Positions 12,219-24,561 are shown, counted from the stretch's first letter. The stretch is DNA of 64,000 nucleotides from Ctena decussata (GCA_963989385.1 OZ022510.1:33113448-33177447), one strand, 5' to 3'. Notes: generated by a model not told the origin, from the letters alone. Program-made: numbers and translations.

Positions 12219-12463
12219 CTAACTCTTTTAAAGCTGTATCTGTGCAATTTAGAGCCAGAGCAATGGCCCACATTGCATCATAACACATAGGGCTGACGTA
12301 TTCATAGTTGGTGACATATTCCATTTGATAATTTTCGTCTTGTCGGTAGATCTCTGTATATTCCGAAACTGTTATATTCGCAATACCCCTTTGGCCGACG
12401 TTTATATTTGAGAAAAAGAAGCTTGCCAAAATACTCCCCTCAGCAACGAGCGCCATTTGGTCG
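12219..12463 (-). CDS. GABA-B receptor-like exon 6 (lobe 2, YDAMWA)
   Basis: This is a 245-bp exon. One base completes the split serine codon, 81 codons follow, then one base is left for the next exon. The acceptor is ttactttcag and the donor is TTAG|GTAAGG. The product starts DQMALVAEGSILASFFFSN and contains SPMCYDAMWAIALALNCTD, the most diagnostic segment. The aspartate of YDAMW matches Asp471 of GABA-B1. The glutamate six residues before it in GABA-B1 (Glu465), which anchors the GABA amine, is valine here. A palindromic MITE (12039-12176) lies about 42 nt into the downstream intron. An unspliced reading runs on through the donor into that MITE. Confidence 0.92.
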
Positions 12464-12754
12464 CTGAAAGTAAAATAAAATAATGTTGATTTTTATTTTC
12501 AAAATATGAGTTCTCAACCACATACTTGCCGCTGGAGACGGGTCGTTTAAGTCCGAAAATGAGCTTAACCAAGTTATATATTTATGAAATGTGCGGACTT
12601 GTACTTTCTATGGCTCAGTCCTATAAAGATCCTAGCTTTAACGGGTCTTCAGATATTGTTTGTATATGAAAACTTTGAAAAACTAAACAAAATACGCCCA
12701 AAAGTTTATAAGATCATCTACACCGTAATCTGTAACTGTAACGATGAAAAGAAT

Positions 12755-12920
12755 TAATAGTCAGGACGCTGAAATTCAAAAAGGGCCTATTTTTCGAGTT
12801 TAATGCCCCGACAATTCGAAAGGATGAATTTGGTATATTATGAAAGTTTATCATCCAAACTTTAACTTAGGGTATGATGTGGTCCTGAAAAGTGGATCCA
12901 GGATGTAAAATAAGGGGAGA
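12755..12920 (+). repeat. Dispersed repeat family D2, copy 1
   Basis: AGTCAGGACGCTGAA, AATGCCCCGACAATTCGAAA and GGGTATGATGTGGTC recur in reverse complement at 17385-17525. There is no coding capacity. Confidence 0.65.
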
Positions 12921-15900
12921 TAACTGGGTACCAAAGAAATGCTAAAAATGATCGACTGCCTTTCTCCTCATTTTTATGTCATTTGAAGCGGAGTTTCAAG
13001 CAAACAACATAAGTTTTAGAAGAAGCCTATTATACTGCTAACGATTGATACTTATTAGCTTTCTATCCATTTTGGCTTAAGCCCGTAACATCCGGTTGTT
13101 GACGTTACATATGAGAATATTCCCAAAATGTAAATAAATTGAAGGCAGAATCGTTTTGTTTTCTTTTGCTAGTATATCCTCCTTTAAAATCATCTTTAAA
13201 TATTAGAAGAATTACAGCCTGCTTGATTCCTTGTCATTTGCCTATGTTACTACTTGAATGAACGTAGAATTAACGTAGATAACATTTAAACAAAATGTTT
13301 TCCATTACATCAGAGCTAATCAGCAACCTTCACCAACTCCCGGGAAACTCTCATAAATACGGTATTCAGACATTTTTTGAGAAATACTGTTGACAGAAGT
13401 TTGTCGCTATTTTCACCAAGCAGTTTAATGCCCTCGCAAGCTGCGTTTTATACGTGAAACAGAAAGGAGAGTTGTTATGTGTTAAAAGACTTGACAAATA
13501 CTGGACAAACAGTCTTTTTGCTATTTCTTTCTTCTTGTAGCAACTCTCAACACTTTTGCTGACATGATTATACAACGGTTCAATTTTCTTGCTACGCTTC
13601 TCATGACACTAACATACGTGACTTTTAGTCAAAGCAATAAAAAAGAAACAAATAGATAACTTGAGAAATAGAGGAGATATTACCCCAATGGAAATAAAAC
13701 TACTGACGCTCCGAACATTGTTATTTATATAGGTGTCAGTCAAGTGACAATCAAACATCATCGTTCTTTTTAATGTAAATAAATATAAAATTAGGGAATT
13801 ACTAGTAATTTACACTGCAAAACCTGCTGTTACATTGAATATTGAAAAAAAAATAGGTTCATAGAGCATAGAAATTGAAAGACTACAGAAAGGTGAGAAA
13901 ACTAAAATACACACTGGAATTTAAAGCCATGAGGCACAGAAAAGTATCTGCCAAATCGAAAATAATCATCTGCTTACAAAGTACGCATTCTTTTATGAGA
14001 CTTGCATGGAGGTTTTTTTTTTCGTTACCAATAAAAACGACAATGCTCAAGTGAAAGTTTCAGTAAAAATCAAGAAACAGTCCAATTATATTAATCAATT
14101 ACGATATTTCATTGCACTGACCTGTTTGGTCATTTTTTAAAGTCCCTAAAGACGGTGATACATCATACGCTTGGTGGTACAACATCGGAAACATGTAAAC
14201 TTCTTATTAGTTATTGTTACTGATAATCAAGATTTTCACTGCCGAAATGCTACACGTTGAGATAATGTATTTTCACAGCCTCCAGCCTCCGGTCAACTAC
14301 TCGCCGTCCGACTGTAGGTAAAATGTATCATTTTGTAACATTTTGAGTGCAGATAATACCATGTAGGAATAATGTGGCAAATATTGTGAATTAACCCGTC
14401 CCGTTACCATAAACACTGACAAAACTCCTCAACAGACTGATGATGGGACATCTTATAACTTACGGTATTTTCCGTCTTTCGTTAACTCAACACAACAAAA
14501 ATAATTTTAATGTGTTGCCTTATAACTGACGAGAGCGCTACAAACCGGTAACGTTGATAATAATTCAGCAAGTAAACCTTGGTACTTAATTGAAACACTG
14601 ACAGTTTCTTTAAATGGATACGTAATTAACGTTCGAATACGTAATTCAAGTTCAATTTTGAGACTTTGTTTTAAATTTAAGTTGAGATGGAATGAAGTAT
14701 CATAATATCTTAGCTATAAAAGCTTTCGTGCTTAATTGTTGCGATTTTATGCTCAATAAACATACAGTTTAAATACACATGATAAGTCAGTTGTAAAGAC
14801 TGAGGGCTTGAGACTAGTCTGGCTACAGACCCTATGTTCAATATATCTCCTGCAAACAAGATCTGGTAAACAGGAGAATGGTATACCCCATGGACTTAGT
14901 GAATCTGACCACCAGAGTAATATACAGATTCGACTGTAGCCAGGCTAGCTTGAGACATGCAGACATCGAGGCCTTGAAAGCAGCTTATTCACAAACAAAC
15001 ATTATCGTTTGGTACTGAATGAAACAATGTTCAAATTACAATTATGTAACGCAGTATTGCGTCTATTCAGATACATGCCAAACAGATGAAAGTTAAATAC
15101 CTCTAACAATCTCGTTTTCTTATTATTTATTTTCATGGTGGCATGTGCACCCACTACTTTAAAGTATAATCAATGGCTGTAGCATCTATGGCTATCTATA
15201 TTTATATATCGATTTTTTCCGACTTATGTTAGATTTCTTAGAAAATAAGTTTTAATAAAGTATTCACGTGGTATAGCCAGTGCAGCACACACTGATTCAA
15301 AATGTTTCAAGCAGTTAAGTCTACGAAAGGCAAGATTTTACTTCGAGTAATTATACTAGATGTTAAGTAAGAATCTTTCATTTTACTTATTTATTCGGAT
15401 ACTGAATTCTGTGCTGATGGTTTTATTTCTTCTGTTATATACGTGATATACATATAATGACAGTTGACTGAGCCGTTTGAAACCTCATTTTTCGTTGCGT
15501 ATTCAAATATCTATAAACATCCATGTTTATGACGGAACGCCTACATGTTGTTGCTGCATCAGAAGGAAGTGTGAGGTTGTTCGAATAAAATTAGTAAAGG
15601 CCCCTGGTAGATTATGTACAACTGTCTATACGAATATGAAAACTTCTACATGCGAATCCCATTGGTTGGTTTTCTTGCCTTGTGGTCGCCTGAATAGCAG
15701 TCCTATGTGCTTTTATTTTGTTTTGTGGTTTAAAATAGAAAATAGGTAAAATTAGATGTATAAAATGTTTGAATGTATTTTGTATTGTTTTTGGTCCTTA
15801 CTTAAGTACAGTTCCTATGTGTTTGAATGGAGTGTCTATTACCAAAGATGTGCTGTTCCGTTTTGTCGTATGCATGTTTCCCATCTTTTTTCGGTGTCTT

Positions 15901-17384
15901 GGGTGGGCTGCGTTTTGTAACTGTGGCCTTTCCTGGGTAATTTTATTCACAATTTTCTATGTACGTTTTTTACATCTCATATACGTAAACTTGGGTCTGC
16001 ATGCATATCTAATAAATACACTGTAACAAATTAACAAGAAACAAATTCAGATAGTCAACATGTAAACCAGTTTAATTCTCTGGAGAGACGTACGAACTTG
16101 CAAAATAACGCTATTCACAATGGTTTTAACCACCTACTGGAGGAAACAGTGATCCCACAACTCTGCTTATATCTACCATATGCATATTAATTTACTGAAT
16201 AGCTTCTTTTGATATCTAAGTAGTTTTCGTTGTCATTACTCTTCAAACCATGACGTTTGGTTATTGTTTGAACATAAATTTGAATGCCGTTCATTTTTCC
16301 GCTTGTCAGTAATTGAGAATACTCGTTAGAACATTGTCTTTTTCAGTTTTGATACTTCCATCATTACATCAGTGCCAATCCAAATTTAACATAAGGTAGA
16401 GATGCTATCAAAATACTTCAATTACACACTAAATACGAATTACATGTATAAAACTGCATTTTGTAAAAGTTTTAAATTAGCTTTTAAGACAAGGGGAAAA
16501 ATGCAGAGTTTAAAAGCGCTATTTTCAAAACCATATTTGAAAAACAAAATGATTTAAAGTTGAAATATAATTTCATTTTATTTATTATTTTCGTTTCATG
16601 GGTAGCATATATAATTTGTAATATTTGCAATGAAAGTATTTTCGAAGCCATTTTTTACAAAGTATATTAATTTTACTCTAATGCAGCAAAAAAGTCGATC
16701 CCGTTTTTGTATTCTACATTCAATATTTCATATATATTTTGAATCGTCTTCATTCATTATTCCTTTTCATAAAACTATTTTAGGTAACGTATGTAACGAT
16801 CGAGCTGTAACAGACAAACGCCCAGTGATCAAAGGGCTTGTAAATATGAATGCGTAAGTTGTTCGAAGTCTTTGCAGACGCAGGGGTGGTAGGGCTGGTT
16901 TTCTTGTGAAAACTGCACAACACGGGGAAAAACTTCAAGTTGTACGTCTTTTGAAGAAATGAACGTCTGATGAAAACTCGATCAACGGCGGTGCTTAGAC
17001 TACAAAAAGAAACGTTTTATGAAGTACAGAGTACAGTGTCATTATCATTGGATATTTTGCGAGTCAGCTGCCCTATAATTCTATGCGCAGTTTGATGATA
17101 ATCTAGAAGACAGCGATTTAAAATGAAATTTAGTACCTTCAAACACCAACAATTGGTAGGATGAATTATCCTTGTGTAAATATGTGTACACACCGTTTTT
17201 TTTTCTTTAAGCATGCATTTTGTAGATTATTATAGAAACTGATACTTTGCACACAAATATGCCATTTCATGAATTAATCAGAAAACTTTAGTACACCTCT
17301 AAATGGACAGAATTATAGCGTTTTCATTTTGAGCATATTAAGGTTTAAAAGGGGTAGGGGTAAAAAGGGGTAATTAAAAGCACG
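12921..17384. other. Long intron interior, mostly unassigned
   Basis: About 4.4 kb of AT-rich sequence. The only structure I saw is an imperfect inverted pair at 14811-14828 and 14934-14950 (CTGGCTACAG / CTGTAGCCAG), possibly a MITE of about 140 bp. Open frames at 15477-16026 on the plus strand resemble nothing I recognise. Confidence 0.4.
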
Positions 17385-17525
17385 GGATCCTATTTCAGTG
17401 ACCACATCATACCCTATCATAAAGCCCAAATGTTGTGCTTATTAAATTTAGTAAAAATTTCCTTTCGAATCGCCGGGGCATTAAAGTTGCATTTTTTCGG
17501 CTTCAGCGTCCTGACTATAATCTCA
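17385..17525 (-). repeat. Dispersed repeat family D2, copy 2 (inverted)
   Basis: Reverse complement of 12755-12920: GACCACATCATACCC, CCTTTCGAATCGCCGGGGCA, TTCAGCGTCCTGACTATAA. Confidence 0.65.
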
Positions 17526-17580
17526 TGCGGCATGGCAAATATTTTGTTCACAAGGCTGTTTATATGCAAACATGCCTAAG

Positions 17581-17630
17581 TCGAAGCAAGAGGACCAAGA
17601 GGCCCTGAATCACTCACCTGAGTATAAAAG
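17581..17630 (-). repeat. Truncated end of the GCTCACCTGAGC element
   Basis: The reverse complement (CTCAGGTGAGTGATTCAGGG CCTCTTGG) matches the right end of the element at 22823-23672. Confidence 0.65.
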
Positions 17631-17663
17631 GTCAAAGGTCAAACTAGAGTTATAATTTGAACA

Positions 17664-17860
17664 GGAGCCCCGGTAGCTCTGTGGGTTAAGCGCTGGCCTA
17701 CTGATCTAGAGACCGGGTTCGAGTCCCGCTTGAGGCGAGAATCTTTCCAACCGTAAACGGGGTTACATTGCACGCAGCCTTTCATCGTCCTGATATAACT
17801 GAAATACTGTTGAAAAGGACCTAAAATCGTAAGTCATTCATCCAACCAGCTATCATCTGA
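17664..17860 (+). mobile_element. tRNA-derived SINE family S2, copy 1
   Basis: The head GCCCCGGTAGCTCTGTGGGT is a tRNA-like 5' end with a pol III A box. GGTTCGAGTCC at 17716-17726 is a near-perfect B box about 45 bp downstream. The body (TTTCCAACCGTAAACGGGGT) and tail (AAGTCATTCATCCA) match the copy at 30511-30715. A true tRNA gene is excluded because the 3' half does not pair with the head. Confidence 0.82.
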
Positions 17861-17994
17861 ACACACCTGACAGTTTGAAACTGACATTCCGACGGTTTAA
17901 GGTCAAAGAATGATCTTGACCTCCATTGCTAAAACAGTTCAGGTACTTATTTATTTGACTGTATGTATCAACTTCTGCACCGAAAATTTTTACA

Positions 17995-18290
17995 AGTTCC
18001 ATGACCTCTTTCAGTATGACTTTACCCGGATGACTGATGAGGCTGATGAGGCTGATGGTTCTGTAGTTCTTACAGGGCTGTAGGTTGCCTTTCTAGGGAG
18101 TGTGATAATTAGCGACTGAGTCAGTGTGGTCGGCCATTCTCCTGTTCTCCAGATCTTGTTACAAATGTTTGTCAAAACATCAATCATGGTCTCCCCGTCT
18201 GCTTGAACAAGGTTTGCTGGCATATTATCAACTCCAGCAGACTTCACTTTTTTTCAATGCAGCTACAGCAATCATAACTGCCTCACGGAG
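17995..18290 (-). pseudogene. LINE reverse transcriptase fragment (finger region)
   Basis: On the minus strand, AALKK..KSAGVDNMPANLVQADG, then DVLTNICNKIWRTGEWP and LTQSLIITLP, is the RT N-terminal region of a common metazoan endonuclease-RT LINE. The reading is broken: one frameshift lies near 18240 just before KSAG. A second near 18095 puts the continuation (KGNLQPCKNYRTISLI) in another frame, and a small in-frame duplication of ISL lies there too. The catalytic core is missing. It may belong to the same family as the endonuclease fragment at 46116-46330. Confidence 0.8.
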
Positions 18291-18639
18291 GATCGGTTAA
18301 AGTACATATACTTTCAAAACGGTGTTTTTAATTACCTGACTGTGTTTTCCTTTGCCATGTAGTTTAATCAGAAAGTTTCCGATGACATCGAAAAAGTAAA
18401 GGCTATTGAAAAGAATAATGTTTTATAACGTTTGTATCTTCTCCATATTTTTTATTAATTTATTACTTCTAAGACCTCACTAGCAGGTGCTGCGACAGAA
18501 ATATCAGAAATATATCTTAAAAAGTACAAAAAAAACGCAATCAATGTAATGCAATCATTTGAGGAATAAATAACGGTGTGTTATTTCAATTTTAATATTC
18601 ATTTTTTAAGAATTATACTTGTGTGAGGAAAGGAAGCAT

Positions 18640-18700
18640 ATTTTAATAAAAGTAAATATTATACAAGCATTATACTCATTGTAATAGGATGTAAGAGAAG
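18640..18700 (+). repeat. Direct repeat pair D3, copy 1
   Basis: ATTTTAATAAAAGTAAATAT..ATACAAGCAT..ACTCA recurs at 20297-20355 with a few differences. Confidence 0.5.
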
Positions 18701-18734
18701 TAAAAAGATAGGCAATGATCCGGAATTAATACAG

Positions 18735-19120
18735 TCAAATCCCACATCCCGCTCTCAAAACCAATAGGGAAAGAAGCACACACACACACGACAAAAATTG
18801 ACACAAGTTCACGAAAGACACGCACGGTAAACCAAATGAGCAGCTTTTTCCCAAACAGGTGGTCATTCAGCTATTCTTATCAAAAACAGCATCAACATCT
18901 ATTTTTATCTATTTCATTTTTAACTTACAAAACAAACCAAAACAAAAGGCAGATTGTGTAGCAAAACAGGTGATCGAACCATCAAAGAACATAGACAAGC
19001 GGACACAGCATAATGTAACATCAAGGAACCACAACAGAGGTACCGCCTTAGAACGGTCAACAAAAGATTACTGGGGGCTTAAACATGTTTTTCTGGATCC
19101 AAACCTCGCCCCCTGCGTCT
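18735..19120 (+). repeat. Dispersed repeat family D1, copy 2
   Basis: GAGCAGCTTTTTCCCAAACA GGTGG and GGTACCGCCTTAGAACGGTC..ATTACTGGGGGCTT match copy 1. A short CA microsatellite (18777-18790) lies in its left part. Confidence 0.72.
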
Positions 19121-19344
19121 GCAGTGGTTCGAAACATTTAGTTAGCTGTTTAGTCCGCATGAAGGTTTCCTAACCCATAAACGGAACATCATCGGAAACA
19201 AACAAATCACGTATAAGAACTATGATGAATCAGAGATGAGGTCTCGACGGAAATAACGTAGTGCGACACCAGGAGACCAGCGGGAAGTCAAACAACACCA
19301 CTGAAATACCGGAGCAAAAGAAAACCATCAGTTAGACCCCGAAT

Positions 19345-19520
19345 AACCTATTGAAAAGTGAGTGCAAGCAATCCCTGAGGATTGGAATAATAGGAGCATT
19401 AAATGAATGTACAGGGAGACTTTTTAGGGCCACCACACAGCACAACCACAAGAGCTTTGATATACATGTACAAAGTAAAAAGCTACTAAAAAGTGATTGC
19501 AAACAATCCCTGAGAGCCGT
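19345..19520 (+). repeat. Direct repeat, about 135-bp spacing
   Basis: TGAAAAGTGAGTGCAAGCAA TCCCTGAG at 19353 recurs as TAAAAAGTGATTGCAAACAA TCCCTGAG at about 19488. Confidence 0.55.
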
Positions 19521-20477
19521 TCTTAGACACCCAAGAACGCCCACAGCGTCATTCTGGATGTATCATTCGCACTCATAGCAGTATAATAAAACCACACTGT
19601 CTGTTCGATCTTTAGGACAACTGTTCCAACTTTTGGAATTTCTACGGGGTGTTATGGGTTTTACTTTTCTAAATGCGGCCCCTAGATGCCTCAACAGTGA
19701 TCCTTAGACCCTTTGTTGCAAGTGAAAGAATTCGTCGAAGTTTTGAATGATTAATACATCTAATGAGAAAAATTTAAAGATTCTGCGATAAACTTAATTT
19801 CACAACTTCATTTCGGTTAGGTAGACTGTAAGGATTTTAGCTATAATATTATCTTAATACAAATTAGTGCCACCAAAAAGGGTTGATTTAAAGACATTTG
19901 TGCTATGTTAAAAGTGCCAACCCAAACAAACAGGTTGTTCAACATCTTGAATTTCATAATAAAATAAGATAATGTACATGATCACATTAAATGTTGCATT
20001 GCTATTCATGTATACAGCCATTGTAGTAAAGACACGAAACCAAGAGAATATTTTAGCAATGTGGACCATTGTGCCAGAAAGTGTAAAGAATAAAATGTAA
20101 TTTTATGCATTTCCTTACTTAAATAAATCACCAAACAAAATCTGTTAGAGTTACGTCATATCTGAATATTAATATAAATATTAAAACGTTGAATTTCTAA
20201 TTCCATAGTTTACTCAATCAAGCTGATTCAATGTTTTTTTGAATTGAACGAGTATGTAGACTCAGTAAAATCTGTGACGACGAAAGTTAAGGATTTATTT
20301 TAATAAATGTAAATATCATACAAGCATACACTCAATGAAATAAGATGTTAGAGAGCCGTTGAACGCCTACAATTTTTGCCAGTCAACCTGCTTCTTTTGG
20401 ACTCATTACTGGATTGTAAAGTACTAGTATCAGTCTTTCTGCAAACCATACTGGGAAACCCCAAAGATTTTTTATCG

Positions 20478-20616
20478 GTGACGTCACGCTCATATGCTAT
20501 AAACATGATCATACACTGTTACTGTGACGTCACGCTCATATGCTATAAACATGATCATACACTGTTACTAACTAACAGTGTATGATCATGTTTATAGCAT
20601 ATGAGCGTGACGTCAC
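20478..20616. repeat. Perfect 44-bp inverted repeat with a tandem duplicate, adjoining exon 5 donor
   Basis: A 45-bp unit (GTGACGTCACGCTCATATGC..ACACTGTTAC) occurs in tandem at 20478-20522 and 20524-20568. It then appears inverted at 20573-20616 with a 4-nt gap and no mismatch that I can see. Each unit starts with the full CRE palindrome TGACGTCA. The inverted arm ends 24 nt from the exon 5 5' splice site. Confidence 0.92.
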
Positions 20617-20640
20617 ATGATGCCACAGTAACTAGCTTAC

Positions 20641-20744
20641 CTCGTACATGGTACTTCCGGAATTGCTGCTTCCCACCAATATTCCCTGTAGTAACCGGGA
20701 AACATCCACACAATTTTTGGTCCATATAAACCAGCTTTGTAGGC
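20641..20744 (-). CDS. GABA-B receptor-like exon 5 (AYKAGLYGPK)
   Basis: This exon has 34 codons plus 2 bases, beginning AYKAGLYGPKIVWMFPGYYR and ending with EYWWEAAIPEVPCT. The start is phase 0 after acceptor tgattttag. The donor is CGAG|GTAAGC and leaves phase 2. It matches the family segment EAYKEGLYG-KYVW-PGWY---WW. The GABA-B1 ligand-contact tryptophan of GWY is tyrosine here (GYY). The PGYY..YWWE spelling resembles subunit 2. A perfect 44-bp inverted repeat lies 24 nt downstream of the donor. Confidence 0.88.
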
Positions 20745-21419
20745 CTAAAATCATACACAATATGTTATTCGTCAAACGTGAAATGTGTGCACTTAGTACT
20801 GATTAACCGCTTAGGAGCTCTAAGCCTGCCCAGGAATAGGTGGTTACGTTAACTGGCCGTCCCGACATGACCATAGCTGTTTACCGTGGACATAAAGCAA
20901 TAAAACAACAACAACGTGAAGCATAATTTTCAAATGCATCAAAATTAGTAGGAATCATAATGATTTAATTCCAGCTTTCTACAATTGTATAAAGAGCTTT
21001 TACGTAAGTACACGCTGATGTTTTGTTTACGTATATCTAGGAATAAGTGTATTAAGCTATTCTACATGTGGTAAGGAATAGATATAAACTAAAATGGGCA
21101 TCTCAATTCTCCAAGGCTTTAAAGTTTAGCTTAAAAGTGTATGACCTTGATGGATTGTACGAAGTAATTCTGAAAAGATTGTTCTTTGCAAACAAGGAAT
21201 ACATCAAAGAAATATTTTTGAATATCAGTAATCGACATAAGTTACTTAACATGTTGTTTATATGTTGTTCCTCTTTGTAGAAATAGTAGTAAAACCACGG
21301 CGGTTTATCCACATAACTCAAAGCAAGAATTCCGCGGAATGCTATGTCGCACATGCTTTGCGCCTTCACATTAAGAACTCAATGAAAGCATCAGTTTGAC
21401 ACCAGTCTATTAGTCGGTA

Positions 21420-22455
21420 GTTCATGAGATATTGTCTGTTTTATATTTTTCGCTATTTCTAGGAACAGAAGATGGCGGCCATTTGGATGGTCAATTGCAA
21501 AAAAAAAAATGAAATAGCTTCGTGCAAGGATCATTCTGACACAAAGCTTCTCCAAATCCATACAAAAGTTCTTGAGAATTGACATTTTCATGTTTTGGCA
21601 TTTTTAGTAGCGGCAGCTGACGGCCATCTTGGATTGCCGAAGCACATAAATTTAAAAAAAACTTCATTAGCGGACATTCTGACGAAATTCGACTAAAATT
21701 CTGTTTAGCGTTTTGTTGATATATTCGCATTTTAACAAAATTGGTCTCGTAAACAGAAAGTAGTCACTGTGACCTAATTCCGCTATAATTTTTTTTTCAT
21801 TTTAATGATTCTGAAAAACACATTCTTACAACACATTTTCCATGCAAAATTGCAGCCGAGTATGCTTAGAGGTTTCGGAGAAAAAGGTTGATTTTATTAG
21901 TTTTGCTACTTTTAAAAATGGCGGCTATCTTGGATTCTTGACCAGGCTAAACTTTACCATTCCAAAGCCCTGCAGTCTAACCAGCATGATATTTGAGAAC
22001 CATGGGTGCAGTCATTTCTGAGAAAAAGTCTTTTAAATGGACTTAAATGCTAGGGCCGACGTAAATTATTTTAGGGTCGAAGTAATTTGTAAACCGTCAC
22101 TCTGACCTAATTCCGCAACAGATGTTTTATTTTTCATTTTCATAATTCTAAAGACCAAGGCCCCACTTATGCTCCACACGAACTTTCAGACAAATATACC
22201 AAGCGGTTCTAGAGAAAAGGCTTATTTTATTGGGTTTGCTATTTTTAGTAACAGCGGCCATCTTGGATTCTCGACCAGGCTGAATTTTACCATTCTAAAG
22301 CATTGCAGTCTAATCATGTTAAAAATGAAAGTTAACAACCATGGGTACAGCAGTTTCAGAGAATAAGTCATTAAGATAGACTAGAATGCTAGGGTCGACG
22401 TAAATTGTGAATAAACGGACGGACGGACGGACTGACGTATGGACGGACGGAAAAC
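21420..22455 (+). repeat. Composite repeat with about 330-bp internal units
   Basis: TCTTGACCAGGCTAAACTTT ACCATTC..GCAGTCTAA..ACCATGGGT..TAGGG(C/T)CGACGTAAAT occurs twice, near 21935-22070 and 22270-22405. GTCACTSTGACCTAATTCCGC also occurs twice (21765, 22097). The GGCGGCCATCTTGGATT theme occurs four times. It ends in a GGAC microsatellite. Confidence 0.65.
22416..22451 (+). repeat. GGAC microsatellite
   Basis: Runs of (GGAC)n interrupted by TGACGTAT, at the end of the composite repeat. Confidence 0.85.
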
Positions 22456-22615
22456 CGGACCCCTGGCTAAAGCAGGTGCGACAATGACTACCAAAGAGAC
22501 CAACAAATAAAACCACTTTATACTGAAGATCTGGGAGACATTTGGACGAACACACGGCGCCAAGTATGTGAAACTATGGTTACGTACCGCTGAGCACCTT
22601 GGGGAACGCTGTAAG

Positions 22616-22645
22616 GAGAATTGAACTGAACTGAACTGAACTGAA
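22616..22645 (+). repeat. GAACT microsatellite
   Basis: Five tandem copies of a 5-bp unit (TGAAC). Confidence 0.85.
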
Positions 22646-22822
22646 ATCTGGGAGACATTCTACGACTGCTGCACGTAACTTAATAGCAACTGTAGTTTTG
22701 ACAGATAATTTGAATAGACTTATCATTTGGAAGAAGCAACACACCAAAGAAGCGAAAACATATGTATCATATCAGATTCACAATACTTAAAGCTTAAAAA
22801 TAATTACCTCAACTTTTTATTA

Positions 22823-23672
22823 GCTCACCTGAGCCGAAGGCTCCGGGGGAGCAAGCTTCGTCGTCCGTCGTCTTCGTCGTCGTCGTCCGTCCGCCTACAA
22901 TTTCAAACAACGTCTCCTCTAAAACCACTGAGCCAATTGTAACCAAATTTCATATGTAGCCGCCAGGGACCATGGGAATGAAAAATTGTTCAAATGGTCC
23001 TGGTTACATCACCAACATGGCCGCCGCACTCATATATGGTAAAATACTTTAAAAATCTTCGTCTTTGAAGATTTCTGAGTATGAGAGGTCAAAGTCATTC
23101 TTTATCCAATGACCCAGGACTTGCATATTTTGACTATTTCAAACATCTCCTCAAAAGCAACAGGGCAAATTGTAAGCAAACTTCATGTCCATGTAGAGCC
23201 CCTAGGAGCTGGGGGGGGGGGGGGATGGGGTGGGGGGGAAGAAATTTTTTTCAAACAGTCCAGGTCAAATGTCCAACATGACCGCTAGCCCATATCTTCA
23301 AAAGTCTTCTTCTCCAGAACGACTGGACCGATGGCCTTGAAACTTTGTATGTAGCATCGGTTACTCGAGTACTACCATGATTGTTCGATAATTACCTTGG
23401 CTTGACCTTAACCTTTTTAATGGAATGGTTAAATATGAGAAAATGCTAGCCCATAAGATTTCACCGAAAGTTTGGAAGATTTTGGCCTAAAAAAGGTATA
23501 TACGGTCGTCTTAATGAGTACATGAAGATTTATGAGTACAAGAGGTCAAGTTCATTCTCTGACCTTTGACCCAGGACTCTTGTATTTTGACAATTATTGC
23601 AAACATCTTCCCAAAAGCCACTGGGTCCATTGCTCAGGTGAGCGATTTAGGGCCTCAAGGCCTTCTTGTTTC
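22823..23672 (+). mobile_element. Non-autonomous element bounded by GCTCACCTGAGC / GCTCAGGTGAGC
   Basis: The left end TTAGCTCACCTGAGCC is followed by a GTCGTC/GTCCGTC-rich stretch. The right end reads GCTCAGGTGAGC, a spacer, then a GGGCCTCAAGGCC hairpin and TTCTTGTTT. It contains repeated TGACC(C/T)(A/T)GGACT themes and a G-rich run (23211-23238). There is no coding capacity. A truncated right end sits at 17581-17630. The class is uncertain; the terminal hairpin would fit a Helitron-like or foldback origin. Confidence 0.6.
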
Positions 23673-24158
23673 TCCAGCTTTAGTCTTAAAGACTAAAGTA
23701 CACCGCCATGTTTTTCCACCATTTATACAAAGACGAATAACTTTTGTGACTTCCTGTTTGCTTCCATGTAAGAAGAGGTCCTTCCAAAAGAGGTACTAAC
23801 CTCAAAGGAAAGAATTCCGAATGACAATCCTTCTCAATGGGGAACAACTCTTTAAAACATAATGGTTTTTCCTTTGGTTTAAACTGTAGTTAATTTGTAT
23901 AAACACATATTACAAAACAGAAATAAGAGAAATTACAATATTATCTATGTTATACAAATGGGATTCAGAAAGAAGTCATTAGACTTATACACGTCTGTAT
24001 CCCATTGTATCAATCTAAGGTACTCTAATAGAGTGATTTGAATATTAAATTCAAACTACAATACCTTCCTACATTGATTATATATTTCAGTAAGAAAAAG
24101 GAAGGAGCTAATCTCAGTCTGGCAGAATTGCTTCCTCTGAAAGTATACCCATTAACTT

Positions 24159-24370
24159 TAGGGTACAGTCGGGTAAATTCGGACAGAGGGTTAATTCGGA
24201 CACTGACATTGTTTCCATTATATGTCAGCCGTTTGGAATTAAAACAAAAATAACTGCAAACAGTGAAAATTCTGATGAGACGGCTCATAATGAGGCGTCT
24301 TATCAGGATTTTTACTGTTTGCAATGGTATGTCCGAATTCACCTGCTGTCCCAATTTACCCGACTTGCAT
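24159..24370. mobile_element. MITE-2 copy 1, adjoining exon 4 donor
   Basis: It is a quasi-palindrome with ends TAGGGT..AGTCGGGTAAATTC and GAATTYACCTGCTGTCC..CCCGACTTG. The central hairpin is TGATGAGACGGCTCATAATG. The last bases of the right end are decayed. It ends about 18 nt from the exon 4 5' splice site. Other copies are at 30782, 38562 and 39077. Confidence 0.88.
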
Positions 24371-24388
24371 TAATAGTTTTGAACTTAC

Positions 24389-24454
24389 AGCACATAGGAT
24401 TCGTTTTGCATGGGACGCATATCCTGCTGTCATGATGATCCGTGCGTCTTTTTT
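24389..24454 (-). CDS. GABA-B receptor-like exon 4 (66 bp, DARII strand)
   Basis: This is a 22-codon microexon, KKDARIIMTAGYASHAKRIL then CA, phase 0 at both ends. The acceptor is tattcttttcag and the donor is GCT|GTAAGT. It corresponds to the ARIIVG-FY-ARRVFC strand of GABA-B receptors and is easily overlooked because of its size. The tyrosine of GYAS aligns with Tyr366 of GABA-B1, a ligand contact. A palindromic MITE (24159-24370) ends about 18 nt past the donor. Confidence 0.86.
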
Positions 24455-24561
24455 CTGAAAAGAATATTGACAAAAGAGAATTAAATAATTTGAGAATGAA
24501 TTATAGGTTTAAGAAAATCAAACTTTTCTATTGAATGAATTGCAGGTAGTATCTCACTTAT

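Noticed and set aside
12166..12456. Start codon at 12456 as a true gene start
   Set aside because: The methionine is internal. The coding sequence continues upstream to an acceptor at 12464 and joins exon 5 in phase.
15477..16026. Two consecutive plus-strand open frames with hydrophobic stretches
   Set aside because: I saw no family resemblance or splice context. The hydrophobicity follows from T-rich composition.
17664..17735. Possible tRNA gene
   Set aside because: It has A and B boxes but no acceptor stem pairing, and it continues into a SINE body shared with 30511-30715.
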